A DNA stretch of 21,283 bases from Prevotella sp. UBA6994 (GCA_002449845.1 DJXW01000028.1:115415-136697); one strand, 5' to 3'; shown: positions 14,248 through 21,283, numbered from the stretch's first letter. The notes: generated from the sequence alone by a model not told the origin. Translations and numbers: made by a program.

Positions 14248-15254
14248 AATTTATAGAATTATCGCAGGAGCAGCAAAGGATTGTTTTTACACAGGCTTCA
14301 GCTCAGACGGGTATCAACGTCAACCTGGCTGAGAAAGATTGGTGGATATGCCAGGTTCTTGCTGCACTATACAAACTCCCGAGTGCTGAACACACAAGTT
14401 TCAAGGGTGGCACATCACTGAGTAAATGCTGGAAACTGATAGACAGAATCTCAGAAGACATTGATATTGGCATCGATCGCGAATATTTGGGCTTTGGCGG
14501 AACTCTGTCAAAGACTCAGATTAGCGACAAACTGAGACGCGCTGCCTGCAGCTTCGTTAGAAACAAGTTGCAGTATGAACTTCACGATGCGCTTATCGAA
14601 GAAGGAATTACGGAAGGTATGTTCAAAATACATGTTAACATCACCTCCGTAACCACCACAGATCCTGAGATAATCGAAGTCGAGTACCCTTCACTCTTCG
14701 AGACCAATCCCTATATCCGCAACATGGTTCGTATCGAGGTTAGTGGCAGATCTATGAGTGAGCCTGTACAGGTTGTCACGCTTAATCCTATCATTGATGA
14801 GGTGTTCCCCGATTCACGTTGGGAAAGGAACACCTTCAATGTAAGAACCGTACTCCCTGAACGAACATTCTTGGAGAAGATATTCCTTCTACATGAAGAA
14901 TTCAGCAAATCTGCTGATAATATCAGAGTTGAAAGAATGTCAAGGCACATGTATGACATCGGACAGATTCTTCAAACACCGATTGCCGAACGTGCATTGA
15001 ATGATGAACAACTGTATCGTCAAGTAATAGAGCATCGCAAAACTTTTATCGGACTCCGTGGATTTGATTACGATACGCTTTTCCCATCCAGTATATCGAT
15101 ACTGCCACCTGAGTCTGTAAAAGACGCATGGCGCTCAGACTACGAACAGATGCGATTACACATGATTTATGGAGAAAGCATTCCGTTTAATGACTTAATT
15201 GAGCAACTTAAGGTTTTGAATGACCATATAAGACAGTTGGGATATCAAAAGTGA
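14244..15254 (+). CDS. AbiEii/AbiGii-family nucleotidyltransferase toxin
   Basis: 336 residues from ATG 14244. An in-frame ATG at 14217 would add nine residues overlapping the antitoxin gene and is less likely, because the ATGA overlap is the usual coupling signal. Nucleotidyltransferase motifs are intact: FKGGTSLSKCW (53-63), SEDIDIGID (70-78) with Asp72 and Asp74 as metal ligands, RTFLEKIFLLHEE (207-219) with Lys212, and RHMYDI (234-239). Family members transfer nucleotides and are reported to act on tRNA or other targets to stop growth. The gene lies between its antitoxin and the integrase, with 18 bp to the latter. No broken motif was seen, so it should be active. Confidence 0.85.
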   Translation: MKFIELSQEQQRIVFTQASAQTGINVNLAEKDWWICQVLAALYKLPSAEHTSFKGGTSLSKCWKLIDRISEDIDIGIDREYLGFGGTLSKTQISDKLRRAACSFVRNKLQYELHDALIEEGITEGMFKIHVNITSVTTTDPEIIEVEYPSLFETNPYIRNMVRIEVSGRSMSEPVQVVTLNPIIDEVFPDSRWERNTFNVRTVLPERTFLEKIFLLHEEFSKSADNIRVERMSRHMYDIGQILQTPIAERALNDEQLYRQVIEHRKTFIGLRGFDYDTLFPSSISILPPESVKDAWRSDYEQMRLHMIYGESIPFNDLIEQLKVLNDHIRQLGYQK

Positions 15255-15272
15255 TTTCAATAGCATAACAAT

Positions 15273-16559
15273 ATGAATATCAAGAGAAATATCATCTTTG
15301 CCCTTGAAGCGAGAAAGAAGAACGGTGTGGCCATTACTGAGAATGTACCTATCCGGATGAGGGTGAATTATTCTGGACAACGTATTGAGTTTACGATGCC
15401 CTATCGTATTGATGCCGCTAAGTGGGATGCCACTAAACAAAGAGTAAAAAATGGTTGCACCAATAAGTTGAAAGTTTCTGCTTCGGAAATCAATGCTGAA
15501 TTGACACGAAGTTATACTCTGATTCAGGATATATTCAAGGAATTCGAACTGCAGGAGTTGATGCCGACCACAGAGCAACTGAAGGATGTATATACATCAA
15601 GAACAAAAGTGGAAGATCCAAAAAGTGAAGACCTCATTCACCAAAAGACCTTCTGGGAAATATACGATGAGTTCACTGAGGAGAACGGCAAGCTGAATGA
15701 TTGGACAAAAGCCACTTTCGAGAAATTCGCGGCTCAAAGGAACCATCTTCACGATTTCAATCCCAACATTTCCTTTGACGATTTCACAGAGGAAGGCCTG
15801 AACGACTATATGGATTTTCTTGGTCACAAGTTAGAGATGAGAAATAGTACTATCTCTAAACAGTTTGGTTTCCTGAAATGGTTTTTAAGATGGAGTAAGA
15901 AAAAAGGATTCCATCAAAATGCTGCGTTCGAGACATACAAGCCAAAGCTGAAGAACCCAGAAAAGCCGATTATCTTCTTGACTCGAAAAGAGCAAGAGCA
16001 ATTACGTGACTATCAGATTCCAGGAAGCAAGCAATATCTGGAACGTGTGCGCGATGTGTTTTCTTTCTGCTGTTTCACGGGTCTGAGGTATTCAGATGTT
16101 TACAATCTCCGTAGAAGTGACATTAAGGATGACCACATAGAAATAACAACAATCAAGACAACCGACTATCTAAAGATAGACCTCAACAAGCACAGTCGTT
16201 CAATTCTTGAAAAGTATAAGGATATACCGTTTAAGAACGATAAAGCACTGCCTGTCATCAGCAACCAGAGGATGAACGAATACCTGAAAGAGTTGTGTGA
16301 ACTGGCTGGCATAGATTCGCCAGTACACCTTACATATTATCGTGGGCAGCAGCGAATAGACGAGACCCATCCCAAATATGAACTGATGGGTACACATGCT
16401 GGTCGTAGAACCTTTATCTGCAATGCCATCCTTCTTGGCATACCGGCAAATGTTATTATGAAATGGACAGGACACAGCGATTATAAGGCCATGAAACCCT
16501 ATATAGATGTTGCCGACGAGACAAAAGCCAGTGCTATGTCGAAGTTTGATTTAATGTAA
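15273..16559 (+). CDS. Tyrosine site-specific recombinase (integrase)
   Basis: 428 residues. An Arm-type DNA-binding region (about 1-95) is followed by a core-binding SAM-like domain (about 125-225) and a catalytic domain (about 232-420). The catalytic residues are all present: Arg272 (TGLRYSD), Lys295 (TTIKTTD), His375 and Arg378 (THAGRRTF), His401 (TGHSDY) and the nucleophile Tyr410 (MKPYIDV). The N-terminal start (IKRNIIFALEARKKNGVAITENVPIRMRV) is typical of Bacteroidota element integrases. It should catalyse insertion at the tRNA-Ser site whose remnant is at 13263-13277. It begins 18 bp after the toxin gene without its own recognisable promoter, so it is probably read from the AbiE-type promoter. 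Confidence 0.93.
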   Translation: MNIKRNIIFALEARKKNGVAITENVPIRMRVNYSGQRIEFTMPYRIDAAKWDATKQRVKNGCTNKLKVSASEINAELTRSYTLIQDIFKEFELQELMPTTEQLKDVYTSRTKVEDPKSEDLIHQKTFWEIYDEFTEENGKLNDWTKATFEKFAAQRNHLHDFNPNISFDDFTEEGLNDYMDFLGHKLEMRNSTISKQFGFLKWFLRWSKKKGFHQNAAFETYKPKLKNPEKPIIFLTRKEQEQLRDYQIPGSKQYLERVRDVFSFCCFTGLRYSDVYNLRRSDIKDDHIEITTIKTTDYLKIDLNKHSRSILEKYKDIPFKNDKALPVISNQRMNEYLKELCELAGIDSPVHLTYYRGQQRIDETHPKYELMGTHAGRRTFICNAILLGIPANVIMKWTGHSDYKAMKPYIDVADETKASAMSKFDLM

Positions 16560-16568
16560 ACCACTGAT

Positions 16569-17492
16569 ATGATTATAGAGCCAGAAAAGTATTTTCAGTA
16601 CACTATTCCTAAGTTGCATACTTTGTGGAATGGTAAAATTCGGGACTTTAGCCATCAGGCTATAGCTGGTTACCAACATTTTATTTCGGCCTACCAAGAC
16701 AAAAAACTTGTTGTGTTAATATCAGATTCAACAAGAGACAAGTTACAGACATACTATGACTCAATGACCAAGCAAAAGAGTAATGTGCCACTGATGGAAT
16801 TGTCGCACACAGGCCGTTGGTACGCTAATGGATTTATCTCTGCTTACAACTTCTGTGAGCAATATGAGAAGGAACATCCATCAGCCAAGGTGGATTTTGC
16901 CCTTTATGCTGATAATCTTGAACAAACAAATGAAATGCAATCATCTTCAAATAATGAACTCAACCAGAACTACATCATCAATGTTGGACGAATAGAAGGG
17001 GTTCGTTTTTACCTTAAAGAGCAACAAGGGCTTTCTGGCAATAGCGAAAATAGCACACCCCCTACTCAGTCGCAAGCAGAAAATACGATGGAAGAAAAAG
17101 TCCTCATGTACAACTCCACTGGATTGACACTGAGCCAGAATCTGAAACCTGCATCTTCGAACCAACGTGTCATTCATGCTATTGAAGATATATTAGCGCG
17201 GCACAAAGGCAAGAAATCTGAGAGAACCATTGTTGGTTATTGTATGATTGCCATAAGAGGACTTGTTAAAGACGAAACATCTGATAAGATTCTGACAGCG
17301 GCTTTTAAGAATGACTATTTCCCAGAAGATGACATTGATAAGTTCTCGGCTTCAGTTTATCGAGTGCTTAGATCCTATAGTAATAAAGGTTCCAAGACAG
17401 TTCATAACCCAGATGAGCAATGGGGCGATCAGAAAGAAGCAATCCTACAGGAAGTAAAAACTCAGATAAGAAAAGCGACATCGGGCATATAG
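16569..17492 (+). CDS. Unknown protein cotranscribed with the integrase
   Basis: 307 residues in two parts. The first (about 1-155) is mixed helix and strand (PEKYFQYTIPKLHTLWNGKIRDFSHQ, then ELSHTGRWYANGFISAYNF). A polar linker (about 155-185, SGNSENSTPPTQSQAEN) follows, and then a helical C-terminal part (about 200-307). No signal peptide, membrane segment or catalytic motif was recognised. It begins nine bases after the integrase stop and is followed by a strong terminator, so it belongs to the integrase operon. I do not know its family. An accessory role in excision or integration is possible from position alone. Confidence 0.75.
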   Translation: MIIEPEKYFQYTIPKLHTLWNGKIRDFSHQAIAGYQHFISAYQDKKLVVLISDSTRDKLQTYYDSMTKQKSNVPLMELSHTGRWYANGFISAYNFCEQYEKEHPSAKVDFALYADNLEQTNEMQSSSNNELNQNYIINVGRIEGVRFYLKEQQGLSGNSENSTPPTQSQAENTMEEKVLMYNSTGLTLSQNLKPASSNQRVIHAIEDILARHKGKKSERTIVGYCMIAIRGLVKDETSDKILTAAFKNDYFPEDDIDKFSASVYRVLRSYSNKGSKTVHNPDEQWGDQKEAILQEVKTQIRKATSGI

Positions 17493-17522
17493 TAATCATT
17501 CTCCCAGTCGTATTCTTCCCAT

Positions 17523-17560
17523 AAACGGTGTATCTATATTGTCAAGATACACCGTTTTTT
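17523..17560 (+). terminator. Strong intrinsic terminator of the integrase operon
   Basis: AAACGGTGTATCT (17523-17535) and AGATACACCGTTT (17545-17557) form a perfect 13-bp stem with a nine-base loop, ending in six T. It stands about 30 bp after the unknown gene and separates operon 1 from operon 2. Confidence 0.95.
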
Positions 17561-17605
17561 GTCTCTATACCGACCTATGTACCTAATAACTACTCTAAAT
17601 TACAA

Positions 17606-17661
17606 TCCAAACCAAATCTTTATCCAAAGGGAGTTCCAAACTATCCAAACGAGCATCCAAA
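17606..17661. repeat. Cluster of five TCCAAA direct repeats
   Basis: TCCAAA begins at 17606, 17623, 17635, 17644 and 17656, all on the same strand and preceded by A or T. The spacing (17, 12, 9, 12 bp) is irregular. The cluster lies between the terminator and the promoter of the replication-type operon, so it may be a regulator-binding array or a weak iteron set. Confidence 0.45.
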
Positions 17662-17670
17662 TAATCGCAT

Positions 17671-17704
17671 AAATCACTGAGTATCAATCGATATTTAGTG
17701 ATTT
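17671..17704 (+). promoter_or_regulatory. 14-bp hairpin directly upstream of the operon 2 promoter
   Basis: AAATCACTGAGTAT (17671-17684) pairs with ATATTTAGTGATTT (17691-17704) around a six-base loop, with two G-T wobbles. It runs into a T-rich tract (to 17711). The right arm covers the position where the -33 box would be for the TAACTTTG at 17724. It could be an operator controlling this promoter or a second terminator insulating it. Confidence 0.6.
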
Positions 17705-17723
17705 TTCTTTTGTGTATTCATGC

Positions 17724-17731
17724 TAACTTTG
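17724..17731 (+). promoter_or_regulatory. Probable -7 element of the DUF3853-DUF3987 operon
   Basis: TAACTTTG matches TAnnTTTG. No TTG lies at the usual distance; that position is occupied by the arm of the 17671-17704 hairpin. A weak -33 box under an operator suggests activator or repressor control. Transcription would begin near 17738, giving a leader of about 100 nt. Confidence 0.55.
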
Positions 17732-17746
17732 CACTTGAAAACGTGA

Positions 17747-17806
17747 CGCAAGAGTACGAGCTGCGCCATGAATGGCAAAGAAAAGATGAGTCTCGTACCT
17801 CATCTT
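17747..17806 (+). ncRNA. Structured leader RNA with pseudoknot or kissing-loop potential
   Basis: A perfect 8-bp hairpin has AAGATGAG (17783-17790) and CTCATCTT (17799-17806) enclosing the loop TCTCGTAC. Seven loop bases (CTCGTAC, 17792-17798) are exactly complementary to GTACGAG at 17754-17760. That upstream strand can itself sit in the loop of a 4-bp hairpin, CGCA (17747-17750) with TGCG (17762-17765). Between the two lies GCCA-TGAA-TGGC (17765-17776), a third small hairpin that competes for one base. The element lies in the predicted leader and ends 30 bp before the DUF3853 start codon. It may be a cis-regulatory RNA; I do not recognise a named class. Confidence 0.6.
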
Positions 17807-17836
17807 GGAAGCCTAAATTGCAAAAAATAGAAGATT

Positions 17837-18157
17837 ATGCAATTAGATGAATTATTAAAAAAGCCGTTATGGCAGATGACTGGTGAGGAGTTCCTGTTTC
17901 TACAGAATTCATCTCTTCAAGGGGCGAACTATGTACCTGCCCCAGTCGCTGAGACATCTAAAAAGAGGTACGAGTATGGCATCCGAGGTATCGCTAAGAT
18001 TTTTGGATGCTCAATACCTACAGCCAACCGCATCAAGAAAAGCGGGAAGATTAATGCTGCCATCACTCAGGTTGGCCGTAAAATCATTGTAGATGCTGAC
18101 CATGCGCTGCAACTGGCTCAAGACAAAAGTATGTGCAACAAGAAAGGAGGTAAGTAA
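17837..18157 (+). CDS. DUF3853-type helix-turn-helix protein (excisionase-like)
   Basis: 106 residues. The opening LLKKPLWQMTGEEFLFLQ and the core YGIRGIAKIFGCSIPTANRIKKSGKINAAITQVGRKIIVDADHAL (about 46-92) match the DUF3853 family of Bacteroidota mobile elements. The core is a MerR/excisionase-like helix-turn-helix with a following wing. Such proteins are thought to bind element DNA and act as excisionase or transcriptional regulator; this is inference. It is the first gene of operon 2, preceded by a structured leader of about 100 nt. It overlaps the next gene by one base (TAATG). Confidence 0.82.
   Translation: MQLDELLKKPLWQMTGEEFLFLQNSSLQGANYVPAPVAETSKKRYEYGIRGIAKIFGCSIPTANRIKKSGKINAAITQVGRKIIVDADHALQLAQDKSMCNKKGGK
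18144..18150 (+). promoter_or_regulatory. Perfect Shine-Dalgarno site before the DUF3987 gene
   Basis: AAGGAGG lies six bases before the ATG at 18157. Bacteroidota genes usually lack strong Shine-Dalgarno sequences and rely on A-rich leaders, so a full match is notable and supports this start. It also lies within the last codons of the DUF3853 gene. Confidence 0.6.
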
Positions 18158-19581
18158 TGTCAGAACACATTATGCCATTTGATGGAAACGGACAGCCAGA
18201 CTTCCTTTCCATCATCAACTCAGAGGCAGAGAAGGTGGAGCCTGTTAACAAGGTTCCACCCAATCTCTCTGCCGTGCAAGCATCAGCTCTTGAACTTTCT
18301 GAGTCTTTGCCGACTCATCCCGTTCCACCCAAGGAAACGTCGCACCTGAAAGCATCGACCTTCGCAGAGCCGGTGCTGCCTATTGATTGGTTTTCCGAAC
18401 CGGTGCAGGAGTATATCCGTACTGTCTCAGAATCCTATGGATGCCCGCTGGAGTATGTGGTGGTCAACAGTCTCTTCACTGCTGGCCTCGCGGCAGGGAA
18501 AAAGGCACAGCTCGTCACCAACCCTTATACTAACTACCCATGCGACTTTTTCTGCATGGTGGGTAAGCCCAGTCGTAACAAGACTGGGCCTCTCAAAGAA
18601 GTCACCCGTCCGTTGCGCGAGCACGACAAAGCCAACTTTGCCAAGTATCTGGAAGAAAAAGCCGCTTATGACCAACGCAAGCACGAAGACAAAAGCTACA
18701 GCGGTGAGCAGCCTGTATTCCACCAACGGATAGTCGGTGACAGTTCACCTGAATCCCGTAATGCCTTGCTTGCTCAGGGTGACATGATTGGAGTTGTGGC
18801 CGACGAACTGAAGTCGTTCATTGATTCATTGGGCCGTTATTCCAAAGGCGGTAATGGGGTCGGGGCAGAGTTGTCACAATTGCTTTCCATTTGGTCAAAC
18901 GTCGGCTTTGCCATTAACCGAAAGTCCGAGGAGACCAAACTGATTGACGATCCTGCCATGTGCATCAATGGCGGCATACAGCCAGAACTGCTCGGCAAGA
19001 CCTTCGGCACTGATGCCTTGATGGATTCTGGCTTCACGCAGCGATTCCTCTTTGTCTATCCCGACAAAGGCCCATTCATAAAACGATGTGACCGTAAGTT
19101 CATGACACCGGAGATGCGCACGAGCTGGACTGGCATCATCGGCAGACTGTTCGACATGCAGCCGTTAACCCTCCAGCTGTCCCATGAAGCAAACCACCTT
19201 TACTCCAACTATGCCGATACCAACGACATGAGGGCCGATGCAGAGGAGGATTGCTACATCGGCGGCATGATACAGAAGATGAACATCCATACGCTGCGGC
19301 TGGCTATCATGGCACACCTGCTGTCCGACCATTGGAATGAGCCAGTTATCACAGCGGAAGGAATGGAACATGCCATCCGCATGGCCGATTACTTTATCCA
19401 TATTCATATCGAGCGCATTTATCCTTTGTTACGAGGCTCAGCAGCCACACAGCGTCCAATGACCAACGCTGACTTGCTACGTGCCGTCAATCGTCAGTTC
19501 ACAATCAAGTCGCAGAATGCCCTTGCCGAAGTTCTCGGCGTTTCTCAGCAGTATGTCAATAAAATACTAAAGGAACAATGA
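18157..19581 (+). CDS. DUF3987 primase/helicase-type ATPase
   Basis: 474 residues. A polar N-terminal tail (1-70) leads into the DUF3987 core (about 75-425). GKPSRNKTGP (136-145) takes the place of the Walker A loop and VVADEL (213-218) that of Walker B. SGFTQRFLFVYPDKGP (291-306) resembles the family's arginine-finger region. The C-terminal part (about 436-474, NALAEVLGVSQQYVNKIL) is a helix-turn-helix. Family members occur in Bacteroidota mobile elements next to VirE-N/BT4734 primases and are believed to help replicate the element. It is cotranscribed with the upstream DUF3853 gene (one-base overlap). A 195-bp gap with a large hairpin separates it from the primase gene. Confidence 0.85.
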   Translation: MSEHIMPFDGNGQPDFLSIINSEAEKVEPVNKVPPNLSAVQASALELSESLPTHPVPPKETSHLKASTFAEPVLPIDWFSEPVQEYIRTVSESYGCPLEYVVVNSLFTAGLAAGKKAQLVTNPYTNYPCDFFCMVGKPSRNKTGPLKEVTRPLREHDKANFAKYLEEKAAYDQRKHEDKSYSGEQPVFHQRIVGDSSPESRNALLAQGDMIGVVADELKSFIDSLGRYSKGGNGVGAELSQLLSIWSNVGFAINRKSEETKLIDDPAMCINGGIQPELLGKTFGTDALMDSGFTQRFLFVYPDKGPFIKRCDRKFMTPEMRTSWTGIIGRLFDMQPLTLQLSHEANHLYSNYADTNDMRADAEEDCYIGGMIQKMNIHTLRLAIMAHLLSDHWNEPVITAEGMEHAIRMADYFIHIHIERIYPLLRGSAATQRPMTNADLLRAVNRQFTIKSQNALAEVLGVSQQYVNKILKEQ

Positions 19582-19583
19582 TG

Positions 19584-19755
19584 GTTGTAGTTGTAGATGT
19601 CAGTAATAGCCTATGGATAAAGGGCATAAGCATACAACCACCCTACAACCAAGGTACACACCTCTCCATCATGGACTCACATCCTCATGGTTGTACCCAA
19701 GTTGTAACGTCAATGCCTTATAAGTCAAGGCTTTCGCCCCAATTACAACTACAAC
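19584..19755. repeat. 172-bp imperfect hairpin with symmetric GTTGTA/TACAAC blocks
   Basis: Eight hexamers lie in four pairs: GTTGTA at 19584 and 19590, TACAAC at 19633 and 19644, GTTGTA at 19690 and 19701, TACAAC at 19744 and 19750. All mirror exactly about 19669.5. Five collinear helices result: 19584-19595 with 19744-19755 (12 bp), 19608-19612 with 19728-19732 (5 bp), 19621-19627 with 19713-19719 (7 bp, one G-T), 19633-19638 with 19701-19706 (6 bp), and 19644-19651 with 19688-19695 (8 bp). It fills nearly all of the gap between the DUF3987 and primase genes. It could be a replication or primase start site, a structured RNA in the operon transcript, or a small inverted-repeat insertion. Confidence 0.75.
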
Positions 19756-19779
19756 AACGAACTTAAAAATAGAGTAACA

Positions 19780-20658
19780 ATGAAAAGTCTATTTGATACA
19801 AAGATTAGCTATTATAGAAACGTAGAAGATAATGTCGGTACGGAAATCTCCCTGCGCGACTTTCTCTTCTGTGACAAGTACAAGGAACAGATAGAGCATA
19901 TCCGTTCCATATCAGATGAAGATGTGCAAAAGCGCCTGAAGTTGCAACTGCCTGTGGCAACCATCTCGGGCACATTTGCTCCTACATGTAAAGCGGAAAA
20001 CCTAGTGGCCCACTCGAACCTTCTCTGTATCGACATCGACAAGAAAGATAACTTGGATGTTGACTGGCTCGATGACATGAAGCATGAGTGGCATAACATC
20101 CCCCAGATACTCTATGCGGGCCGCAGCATCCGTGGCAAGGGGTGGTTTGCCATCTTCCGCATTGCCTATCCTGATAAGCACGAGGCTCAGTTCGAAGCGC
20201 TGAAACGTGACTTCGCCAACAGCGGACTAATCATTGACAAAGCATGCAAGAATGTGAACAGGATGCGCTTCATCTCCTACGACCCAGAGCCGTATGTGAA
20301 TGAGGATGCTACATTATATACCAAGGTGTGGGTGGAGCCAAAACCGACATACCACAGTTCCTGTACATATAGTGGTGGCGACATGGAACAGATAGAGCGA
20401 TGCTGCCGTATCATTTTCGACAGAGGCATCGACATCACGGCCACCTACGATGACTGGTTCCATGTTGGTGCAGCCTTGGCATCACTCGGTGAACGTGGAC
20501 GGAGATTGTTTCATCTGGTCAGCTCGCAAAATGCGAAGTACAAAGCAACTGAGACAGACAAGAAGTTTGACAACCTTCTGCGCAATGTCAGCAGTATCAA
20601 CATCGGTACGCTCTTCTATATCTGTTCACAGCATGGAATCAACTGGAAGGAGGGCTGA
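19780..20658 (+). CDS. BT4734/VirE N-terminal-type primase with PriCT-2-like tail
   Basis: 292 residues. Residues about 40-185 resemble the BT4734-like/VirE-N domain, a primase-polymerase fold. SNLLCIDIDKKDN (79-91) has the DxD metal pair (Asp85, Asp87), GRSIRGKGWFAIF (114-126) is the glycine-rich strand, and KNVNRMRFISYDPEPYV (157-173) is the conserved later motif. The C-terminal part (about 203-290, YDDWFHVGAALASLGERGRRLFHLVSSQNAKY) resembles PriCT-2, a domain found after primases. The protein probably makes primers for element replication together with the upstream DUF3987 ATPase. ATG 19780 follows an A-rich stretch (TAAAAATAGAGTAACA). The next gene begins two bases after the stop codon. 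Confidence 0.82.
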   Translation: MKSLFDTKISYYRNVEDNVGTEISLRDFLFCDKYKEQIEHIRSISDEDVQKRLKLQLPVATISGTFAPTCKAENLVAHSNLLCIDIDKKDNLDVDWLDDMKHEWHNIPQILYAGRSIRGKGWFAIFRIAYPDKHEAQFEALKRDFANSGLIIDKACKNVNRMRFISYDPEPYVNEDATLYTKVWVEPKPTYHSSCTYSGGDMEQIERCCRIIFDRGIDITATYDDWFHVGAALASLGERGRRLFHLVSSQNAKYKATETDKKFDNLLRNVSSINIGTLFYICSQHGINWKEG

Positions 20659-20660
20659 TT

Positions 20661-21283
20661 ATGAACACGGAGATAACAAGTTTCAATAGCACATTCTTTG
20701 AATACCTGTGTGGTTTCATCTGGTTTGACCAAGATAAATTAGAGGCTCTGATGAAACGCTATCCAATTGGTGCTACAGAGCAAGGCGAATCAATATTCTG
20801 GCACATCAATGCAGAGAACAAGATTACTAATGGTCACATCATCACAATGGATAGCGAAACAGGCAAGGTCTATGATGACAGTTGGTACTATCAAGATGGG
20901 CGACCGACTTGCATGTTTGGTGAGCACTTACTTGGTGCCTTCCCCAGCCAGACGGTTGCACTGGTGACGGATGAACTGACTGCTGCCGTTATGAGTTGTT
21001 TCCCAACGCCATACGTTTGGCTGGCTACTGGAAAAGAGAAAGCGACTCCCACCGATTTGCTTCCACTCGTAGGTAAATCTGTGGTTGTGTTTCCTGACAA
21101 AGGTGAGTACTGCAAATGGCAGGAAATGCTGCAAGCAGTTTCCAATCTCCAGTTTCATATCTCTGATGTGATTGAGAAAGCACAAGGTGATTGCCACAAC
21201 ATTGCCCAGATGGTTCTCAGCCAGCAACCCCTACGCCCAACCGAAGAGGAAGCTGCTTTGATACGGATGGAGGACGCCAATCC
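20661..21283 (+). CDS. DUF6371-like Toprim protein, 5' part (runs off the right edge)
   Basis: An open frame from ATG 20661 reads without a stop for 207 codons to the window end, so only the N-terminal part is present. It begins MNTEITSFNSTFFEYLCGFIW. It then has a beta-rich segment (GHIITMDSETGKVYDDSWYYQDGRPTCM in part) and a Toprim-like core: VALVTDELTAAVMS, PYVWLATGKEK and VVVFPDKGEYCKW. This order fits the DUF6371/Toprim proteins found after primases in Bacteroidota elements. It lies two bases after the primase gene in the same operon, so a role in DNA replication or processing is likely. The usual ESEKTA-like motif reads TDELTA here, keeping only the second acidic residue. Family call is by motif recognition and is moderate. 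Confidence 0.75.
   Translation, partial: MNTEITSFNSTFFEYLCGFIWFDQDKLEALMKRYPIGATEQGESIFWHINAENKITNGHIITMDSETGKVYDDSWYYQDGRPTCMFGEHLLGAFPSQTVALVTDELTAAVMSCFPTPYVWLATGKEKATPTDLLPLVGKSVVVFPDKGEYCKWQEMLQAVSNLQFHISDVIEKAQGDCHNIAQMVLSQQPLRPTEEEAALIRMEDAN

Larger units (their letters stand above)
13263..21283 (+). mobile_element. Integrative mobile element, left part (continues past the window)
   Basis: The region starts at the tRNA-Ser remnant. It carries an AbiE-type toxin-antitoxin pair, a tyrosine integrase, an unknown linked gene, an HTH/excisionase-like DUF3853 protein, a DUF3987 ATPase, a BT4734-type primase and the start of a DUF6371-like Toprim protein. All genes are on the plus strand in two operons. 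This gene order is typical of Bacteroidota genomic islands and mobilisable elements. Mobilisation or conjugation genes and the right attachment site must lie beyond the window, so whether it can transfer is not known. Confidence 0.8.

Noticed and set aside
19578..19766. Small frame of 62 codons starting with an ATGA overlap after the DUF3987 gene
   Set aside because: The translation (MMVVVVDVSNSL...) has no recognisable feature, and the frame coincides with the large symmetric hairpin, which explains the sequence better. A short coupled peptide cannot be fully excluded.

Overview
The window looks like a Bacteroidales chromosome, most likely a Prevotella/Segatella-type organism. Supporting signs are a type IX secretion protein (PorQ), a TonB-dependent receptor with an N-terminal carboxypeptidase-regulatory-like domain, a C10 cysteine protease carrying BspA-like leucine-rich repeats and a dockerin, and several promoters of the Bacteroidota form TTG-N19-21-TAnnTTTG. 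The species assignment is inference; no rRNA or complete tRNA is present.

Left part (1 to about 13,260) is host chromosome. A promoter at 114-144 fires leftward into a gene that is almost entirely outside the window. A long AT-rich intergenic region follows, with three 21-bp palindromic tandem repeats and a 58-bp tandem duplication. Then come porQ (minus), a TonB-family energy transducer (plus), a repeat-filled 216-bp gap, a polyprenyl diphosphate synthase and an abutting uncharacterised helical protein (both plus), and a terminator. Two large minus-strand genes for secreted enzymes follow: the C10 peptidase and a PL1-type pectate lyase. Both end in type I dockerin repeats, and a dispersed GGAGT-rich repeat lies between them. 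A TonB-dependent receptor is divergent from the pectate lyase.

Right part (about 13,263 to the window end) is the left portion of an integrative mobile element. Its left border is marked by 15 nt of the 3' end of a tRNA-Ser gene on the minus strand, still followed by a terminator-like hairpin. This suggests integration into tRNA-Ser, with the restored tRNA expected beyond the right edge. Operon 1 encodes an AbiEi-like antitoxin, an AbiEii nucleotidyltransferase toxin, a tyrosine integrase and an unknown 307-aa protein. It is tightly spaced, has one promoter embedded in an inverted repeat, and ends at a strong terminator. Operon 2 encodes a DUF3853 HTH protein, a DUF3987 primase/helicase-type ATPase, a BT4734/VirE-N-type primase with a PriCT-2-like tail, and a truncated DUF6371-like Toprim protein.

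The least explained structures are two probable structured nucleic-acid elements in operon 2. One is an approximately 100-nt leader with complementary hairpin-loop sequences (pseudoknot or kissing loop). The other is a 172-bp imperfect hairpin with exactly symmetric GTTGTA/TACAAC blocks between the DUF3987 gene and the primase gene. All calls come from reading the sequence; no database or folding program was run.
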